DNA from: Trichosanthes cucumerina
Taxonomy: Eukaryota > Streptophyta > Magnoliopsida > Cucurbitales > Cucurbitaceae
NCBI GenBank assembly: GCA_036507285.1
Contig: CM071844.1
Coordinates: 36,401,898 to 36,465,897, forward strand
Length of the DNA: 64,000 bases
Reading direction: 5' to 3'
In this document: piece by piece, positions 57,758 to 64,000 of the stretch
Layout of the letters: every line of letters starts with the position of its first letter
Numbering within the stretch: the stretch's first letter is position 1
Translations under genes and position numbers: made by a program
The notes under the pieces: generated by a model
The model's input: the letters and a program-made list of their open reading frames with translations, nothing else
Told to the model about the DNA's origin: nothing
Database searches by the model: none

Positions 57758-58047
57758 TGTGATAAACTTCATATCTACATATTTTTAGACATTTTTACTT
57801 AAGCTATTTGCACAATTGAATGATTTTATATTTAAGAAAAATAGTAAAATTAATGAGAAAATAGTAAAAAATAGCTAAGGGAGTATTTTGGGCTAAGAAA
57901 TAAGAAATAAAAAATAAGAGGAAAAGAGTTAGAGTTCTAATGAGATTGAATGTTTTTATGAAGAAAAGTAAAGACTTTCAAAATTTCGATTACAATTGCA
58001 ACTGCAATTTCGTCTGAAGCAAGAAGCCTGAAAAACTGCTAAAATTA
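57758..58047 (+). repeat. Candidate start of a gypsy 3' LTR, truncated by copia LTR E
   Basis: TGTGATAAACTTCATATC follows the AAGTTTGGGGG purine tract, as an LTR start would. About 290 bp of AT-rich sequence is then cut at 58048 by the copia LTR. The other LTR and coding part are not in the window. Confidence 0.5.
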
Positions 58048-59856
58048 TGAAGGGAATGGATTTCCCGCAGCGGAAGACGTTGTGAAACGTTGTTCGTTGT
58101 GTTTCGTTTTTCTTAAAACTAAATATATCCCATACATCCTAGGTTAAATATGCTTAAAATTTAGAAGAAAACAGAAGGTAATGGTTACTAACCTTTTGAA
58201 GAACACTTCTTCAGCGTTTTCTCCTCTGGTCACGATCTCTCTCGATCAAACAAACACTACGAACTCATTCCTCGAACCGAACAACAAGACATTTCAAAAG
58301 AGTCCTCTCGGTTGTTCTCGGGAGATTGAGGGAGAGTTGTGGGACTCGCTTTGGTTTTGGGTTTGGAGAGGAAATGTGAGAATTGAGAGCGAGCTTTTGA
58401 GAGAGAGTTCTTTCTTTTGGATGTTAAAATCCAAAAACTTAATCAATGAACCATGAGATGTCTTTTAATGCATCTATTTATAATGGTGTGTAGGGGAGTT
58501 AAAATCTCCACCAATTCACCATTTTACCACAACCATATGATATGTAAATCATATTTGCATATCACATAATACAAGGTATCTCATTCCTTATTATACAAAT
58601 CTCATTTGCATAATTGTGGAATTTTAAATTGAATCACATTTAATTTAATTTCTCTCAATTCAATTTCTCCAATTTAGGACTAATTAATCAATTAGGCTAT
58701 ACTATCGTTTATTATGAATCTCATTCACATCAAACTATATATTATATCAATTATATCACATATAAATGACATAAATACCCAATTAATGAATTTGAACACT
58801 TCAAATCCACACCAAACTGTAAACCCTCAATTTGTCCAATTTGTGCCAACCAATGGACCTAATGGACCTACAGATTACGAACTCCAATGATCTGAGATTA
58901 ACCTGTCAAACTTTTGACCTAGTTATTCAACATTCATTAGCTACGGTAACACTCCACTAAAGCCCGTAGCTGCACTCCCATCACTGTAGGACAAGTTGTG
59001 TCCATCGATATAACCAATACCCCTGAGTCGTCCTTCATAGGTTGTTCGTAGTCACTGTTGGGTCAAATTACCGTTTTACCTCTGTGTCTACTTCTTGCGC
59101 CTTAAGTCCCACTGCTCCTCTAATGAGCAACTATATTACATGGTCCGACCATAAACAACAACCCTCTCGTGCCAGTGAGAGGGTGGGCGCCCGTTGTTCA
59201 AGCCCTGGAGACAACACTTAAGGGAACAACCCCTCTAGTTTTCCTAATTCGGGAACGAGTGAATTCCTTCTTGCGTAGGTAAGTTCCCAACTCCCCACGT
59301 GGTCCTGTCCCCAAGAAGGTAGGCATATTGGGCGAGCAACTGTGGCCACCATCACCCGTACTAGTCAAAGGACAGACCCCTGCAGACAGGAGTCTGTAAT
59401 ACGCTCAGGATTAAGGATGAGTCACTAATGCTATGAAGTTATTAGTCCTATACTGTTAACGGTGTTACATCAGTAGTTCTAATAATTCATATTTCGGTCT
59501 TGTACAATCTCATTGCACAGGATGCCCGAACTCGCATGTCAACCATATGAACGAGCAGGATCACCTCGTTTGTATCTAATATAAAGCGGGTTGCATCCAC
59601 AGTGTCATCAGGATGAGGTTTCCAACCCTATCCATATACTGTAGGTCGTTCGGGTCATTAACTCGAACGTGATCTTCTCCATGTGTCGACTACACACCGT
59701 TCAAGTTCTGATTCTCTCAAAGGATATGACCCTGAAGCTTAGTTTATTAGATTAAGTTAATAAAATTGCGAGACACAAAGTTTGAATAAATAACTTTTAT
59801 TTATTTACAAGAATAAATATTACAAACAACACGAGATTAGGGCATACACCCTAATA
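58048..59856 (-). repeat. Copia E 3' LTR (1809 bp)
   Basis: The plus strand starts TGAAGGGAATGG (reverse of the family end CCCTTCA) and ends near GCATACACCCTAATA; the expected terminal CA is TA here. Blocks match the copia A LTR in reverse, for example GGACCTAATGGACC, TTTGACCTAGTTATTC and CGTACTAGTCAAAGGAC. Minus-strand TATA-like TTATAAATAG at about 58471-58480. A 91-codon plus frame (58181-58456) lies in the leader and is not supported. Confidence 0.88.
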
Positions 59857-60151
59857 AACTCTCACTTGAACTAAGCTAGTGGTGTACATAATACATTTCT
59901 CAAATGTACAGTAATACAAAAAAGTAATACAATAAACTTGGGTATTGAATACCATTTACAATTCTCCCACTTGCCCTAATCAGGAAGCACTCGAAGACCT
60001 AGACTCTCTAGGTGACCCTCAAATACCTTAGCCGTGAGAGCCTTTGTAAATGGACCAACAACGTTACGCTCAATGTGCTTGCCCCTCTTATGATCCGAGG
60101 TTCTCTCGAGTTGGCTACAACACCACTATTGTCACAAAATAGGGTCACTGG
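59857..60151 (-). pseudogene. Copia E 3' internal end: RNase H C-terminus and polypurine tracts
   Basis: The minus strand carries NSGVVANSRE-like text, GKHIERN, VDPFTKALTAKVFEGHLESLGL and LRVLPD before the purine tract AAGTGGGAGAAT (59961-59973) and a second one, AAGTGAGAGTT (59857-59868), next to the LTR. The same layout is seen in copia A. It is cut at 60151 by LTR F. Confidence 0.85.
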
Positions 60152-61963
60152 TGTTGGGATGTATGTCCTAATCTCGTACATGTTTGTAATATTACTTATT
60201 GAAATAAATAAGAGTTATTTTTTCATCACTTTGTGTCTCGCATTTTACAAACTTTGTCCAATAATCTAAGCTCCAGGGTCATTGAATTATGAGAGAACTA
60301 AAACTTGAACGGTGTGTAGTGGACACACAACGAGGATCACGTTCGAGTTAATGACTCGAACGGTCTACAGTATACGGATAGGGTTGTAGACTTAATCCTG
60401 GATACGTTGTGGATGCGACCCGCTTTATATTAGATACAAACGAGGTGATCCAACTCGTTCATGTGGTTGACATGCGAGTGAGGGCATCCTGTGCAATGAG
60501 ATTATACAAGACTGGACCGTAAATTATTAGACCTACTGATGTAACACCGTTAACAATATACGACTAATAACTTCGTAGATGACCAATAGTGACTCGACCT
60601 TAATCCTGAGCGTGTTATGACCTCCTGTCTGCGGGGGGTTGTCCTTTGACTAGTACGGGTGAGGGTGGTCACAGTTACTCGCTTAACATGCCTATCTTCT
60701 CAGGGAGAGGACCACGTGGGGAGCTGGAAATTTGACTATGCGAGATAGAATTCACTCGTTCCCAACTTAGGGAAACTAGAGGGGCTGTTCCCATAAGTAT
60801 TGTCTCCAGGGCTTGGATAATGGGCGCCCACCCTCTCACTGACCCGAGAGGGGTGTTGTTTATGGTTGGATCATACAACGTTGTTGTTCATTAGAGGAGC
60901 AGTGGAGACCTAAGGAGCAAGAGGTAGACACAGGGATAAAACGGTAATTTGACCCAACAGTGTCTACGAACAACCTGTGAAGGGTCGACTCACGGGCATT
61001 GGTTATATCAATGGACACAACTTGTCCTACAATGATGAGAGTGCAACTACGGGGTTTAGTGGAGTGTTATCGTACCTAATGAATGTTGAATAACCGGGTC
61101 AAAGAGTTTGACAGGTTAGTCTCGGATCATTGGAGCTCGTCATCTGTAGGTCCATTAGGTCCCTCGATTGGTTCAAACTGGATAGATAGAGGGTTAGTTT
61201 GGTTTGGATTTGAAGTGTTCAAATTTATTAAAAGGGTATTTATGTCATTTACATGAGATATGATTGACATATTATATAGTTTAATGTGAATGAGATTCTT
61301 AATAAACTATGGTTTAGCGTAATTGATTAATTAGTTGTAATTTAGAGAAATTGGATTGAGAGAAATTAAAATTGAATGTGATCCAATTTAAAATCCACAA
61401 TGATAGAAATGTGATTTGCATAATAAGGTATGAGATATCTTATTATATGTGTTATGCAAATATGATTTGCATAACCTAAGATTATGGTAAAATGGTAAAT
61501 AGGTGGAGATTTCAACTCCACCTATCGCCATTATATAATGCCTTTGTGAGAAGGCTTTGGTAAGGTTAATTCTCATTTTTTGGATTCTCATTAAAAAGGA
61601 GAACTCTCTCTTCTCTCAAATTCTCTCTAGAACTTCTCTCTACCCCTAAACCAAAGTGAGTTTCACCATTCTCCCTCTACCGACCAAGAACCACCGAGAA
61701 GATCAATTGGAGGTGTCCAATTCGTTCATTGTTCGAGACTTCGTGATTGTAGAGATAGAGTACACGAAGAGTTCGTGATCAGAGAATGAGATCTTGAAGA
61801 AACGTTCTTCAACAAGTAAGTAAGACTAACTCACTTTTTTTCTTCTTCTCAAGCATGTTTAGCCTAGGATTTATGTGATAAATTCGGTTTTAAGAAAACG
61901 TTTTTCACAACTAACACCAGACGATTCAAAATCATTTCCGCTGCGGGAGTTTCATTCCCTTCA
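60152..61963 (+). repeat. Copia F LTR (1812 bp)
   Basis: Starts TGTTGGGATGTATGTCC and ends TTCATTCCCTTCA. Shared blocks with copia A LTRs are numerous. TATA box at 61532-61538 (ATTATATAATG). It is followed by a primer-site relic, so it was a 5' LTR and not a solo LTR. Confidence 0.92.
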
Positions 61964-62058
61964 ATTAGTATCAAAGCCAATCGTTGGCTTTTCGTTGTTC
62001 ATACTGTTTTTCTTAAAATTAGGTGGGTTATTCTTTAATTCATGAGATGAATTACGGT
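61964..62058 (+). mobile_element. Copia F leader fragment with decayed primer-binding site
   Basis: TTAGTATCAAAGCC follows the LTR after two bases: TGGTATCAGAGCC with two changes. The next ~75 bp (ACTGTTTTTCTTAAAATTAGGTGGG and so on) match the start of the copia A leader (about 2258-2285). It then ends abruptly in copia RNase H sequence of opposite orientation. Confidence 0.88.
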
Positions 62059-62505
62059 TTGGCTACAAGACCACTGTTGTAACAAAACAGGGTCACTGGA
62101 AAGTTTATATTTGGAACAACTTCCAAATCCAACATGAACTACCTAAGCCAAACAGTTTCCTTTGCAGCTTCACAAGTCGCAACATACTCGGCTTCTATCG
62201 TGGAATCGGTTATGCATCCCTGCTTGATGCTTCACCACACTACAACTCCTCCGTTAAGAATGAACGTTGACCCCGATGTGGATTTCCTAGAATCCTTATC
62301 GGTTTGAAAGTCAAAATCTGTGTATCCCATAAGGATCACTACCATACACAAGGCTGTAGTTCCTCGTTCTCCAAAGATACTTGAGGATTGTCTTTACGAC
62401 TATCCAGTGATCTAATCCTTGATTGGATTGATACCTACTGACAATCCCAACTGCATAACAGATGTCGGGCCTAGTACACAGAATGACGTACATCAGGCTC
62501 CCTAA
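62059..62505 (-). pseudogene. Copia RNase H fragment (second piece, E-like)
   Basis: The minus strand reads SLMYVILCTRPDICYAVGIV, SRYQSNQGLDHWIVVKTIL, LRRTRNYSLVYG-like and GYTDFDFQTDKDSRKS in shifted frames, then STIEAEYVATCEAAKETVWL and KFMLDLEVVPN. This lies immediately upstream of the piece at 59857-60151. Its first 41 bp (62059-62099) repeat 60111-60151 with four mismatches. Confidence 0.88.
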
Positions 62506-64000
62506 TGGAGATCTGATCTCCTTGAGCAGCGGAAACGTGATAGAAATCATAATTTTGCTAGTTTGTTTTGGTTGAAAATCAAATACCCATACATTGGTAA
62601 AAATACAGAACAAGCATATACTTCTAATTTAATTAGGCATGGAAAATTACATGCAAACATGTTGTGTTTAACAATTAAACTAAAAAAAGAAAAGATTACC
62701 TTTGTAGTTTTTCCACACAGCAACTCCTTGCTCCTTAAGGTGATTCTCTAGTAATTCAACAATACAGAGAAAATCCTTTGTTCTCCTCCAAACAAGACAC
62801 TACCAGTAGTGAGCACCAACTATGACTCTGAGTTTCTACTTAGATTTTTCTTAGGTGTGAAGGATCCAACAATTGGATGAATGGAATTGAGAGAGAGAAT
62901 GTTTTTGGCAATTCACAATTGCACAGTGCAGCATTGATTGATCTTCCAACCCATCCCCCAGAAGAGAAGAGGCAGTATCCAGAGGGAAAACTTCCCCCAC
63001 TCCCTATCGATAGGGAGTTGGAGGGAAGTGGGGAACGTGCCACACGTTTTCCTTTTTTCTTTTATTTATTATATTATAAAATAAATAATCAAATTATTAA
63101 TTAAATAATATAATTAATTAATCAAAACATATTTAAATAATTATAAATTAAATATCATATATTTAATTTGGATTAAATCACATTTAATCAATTTTCCCTC
63201 TAACCTATAGTTTTAATGTACATCTTATGCATATTAACTTATAACCTATAGTTTTCAAATATGAATCACATTCACATTTTAAATAATATCTGAACTCTTT
63301 TAAATATTTAATTCTCTCATAGAATTTAATATGAATCATATTCACATTAAATTTATAATATATAGTTCCATAACTATATATTATATCGTATCCATATACA
63401 TTAAATATATTCCTTTATGAATTTGAACATTTCAAATTCAAACGATCTAAAAACCCTTTACGAGCTAGAAGGTGGACCGAATGGACCTACAGATCAGAAG
63501 GTCCAACGATACGAGATTACTCGGTTAATCTCATTAACCTCATAATCAAAATTCGTTAACTGCGGGAACACTCCACTAAAGTCCCGCAGCTGCACTCTTC
63601 TCACTGCAGATATATTTCTGTGTCCACGGATATTGACCAATAACAGCAAGTCAATCCTTCACGAATGTTCGTAACACCAGCTGGCCCCTGAGTTACATCT
63701 TATACCTTAAGTACCAGTGCTCCTCTAATGAACAATTTGTTTGTGGTCCTACCAACAAACAGAGTCCCTCTCGGGCCAATGAGAGGGTCGGACCCTTTGT
63801 TCAAGTCCCGGACACACCACTTAAGGGAGCATTCATCTAATTACCCTAGAAGGTGGGAAGGAGTTAATTCTATCTTGGTAGGCTAAGTCCCCAGCCACTC
63901 ACTTCGTCTTCTCCCCAAGAAGTTAGGCATATTGAGTCGGCGAATCTGGCCACTCTCACCCATACTAGTCAAAGGACAATCACTCGCGAACAGGAGTTCG
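62506..64000 (-). repeat. Copia G LTR, minus strand, running off the window
   Basis: Reverse-oriented LTR text of the same superfamily as A, E and F: CGCTGCTC end, CACTCCACTAAAGTCCCGCAGC, CCTCTAATGAACAA, GGCATATTGAGTCGGCGA and ACTAGTCAAAGGACA. The likely edge is TGGAGATCTGATC at 62506, where RNase H text stops, but the exact base is uncertain. An AT-rich insertion-like part (63060-63430) distinguishes it. No coding region. Confidence 0.8.

Noticed and set aside
58181..58456. 91-codon plus-strand frame with Ser/Asn-rich text
   Set aside because: Antisense to the leader of copia LTR E; no domain and no related frame in LTR F or A.
1..64000. A host gene, phage-like or bacterial system in the window
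   Set aside because: All recognisable protein text is gag-pol of LTR retrotransposons; spacers carry no domain-level coding signal.

Overview
The window is plant nuclear DNA, almost certainly from a dicot, and is repeat-rich heterochromatin. I find no host protein-coding gene, rRNA or convincing tRNA gene. Assignment to plants rests on Ty1/copia and Ty3/gypsy LTR retrotransposons with iMet-type primer sites, one family with chromodomain-like integrase tails, and AT-rich spacers with MITE-like elements. A cucurbit source is plausible from the general look of the repeats, but that is recollection and not proof.

1-35001 is one old Ty3/gypsy element (A, plus strand, 5' part outside the window) cut by four later insertions. 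These are a full copia element with 1.76-1.79 kb LTRs (459-10227, TSD AGACT), a full minus-strand gypsy element B with two 2765-bp LTRs (11219-21311, TSD GCCAA), a non-coding LTR-element multimer inside A's 3' LTR (22945-31861, TSD GATCC), and a solo copia LTR (32553-34053, TSD GCGAG/ACGAG). With these removed, A reads in order RT, RNase H, integrase zinc finger, integrase core, GPY/F region, 3' LTR.

The multimer is the most unusual object. It holds five direct LTRs alternating with four ~957-bp non-coding internal regions (period ~1.82 kb), each with its own primer-binding site and polypurine tract. A sixth LTR of the same 880-bp length as the fifth lies in opposite orientation at the left edge. 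The whole assembly still has one 5-bp target duplication.

35002-36189 is an AT-rich spacer with a MITE candidate. 36190-45626 is a complete gypsy element C (minus strand, TSD TTATT) of the same family as A, with gag, protease, RT, RNase H, integrase and chromodomain-like tail broken by stops and frameshifts. 45627-51046 is a gene-free spacer with a small GC-rich hairpin island and two DNA-transposon candidates. 51047-56665 is a short-LTR copia element D (minus strand, 412-bp LTRs). 56666-58047 resembles the 3' end of a Tat/Athila-type gypsy element. 58048-64000 is a patchwork of three related copia LTRs (E minus, F plus, G minus) with fragments of copia RNase H.

All coding regions are retrotransposon gag-pol remnants and I call them pseudogenes. 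One caution applies throughout: differences between LTR pairs cluster strikingly at CAG/CTG trinucleotides, often as small indels. That pattern suggests base-calling error at CHG-methylated sites, so some breaks in the reading frames may be artefacts.
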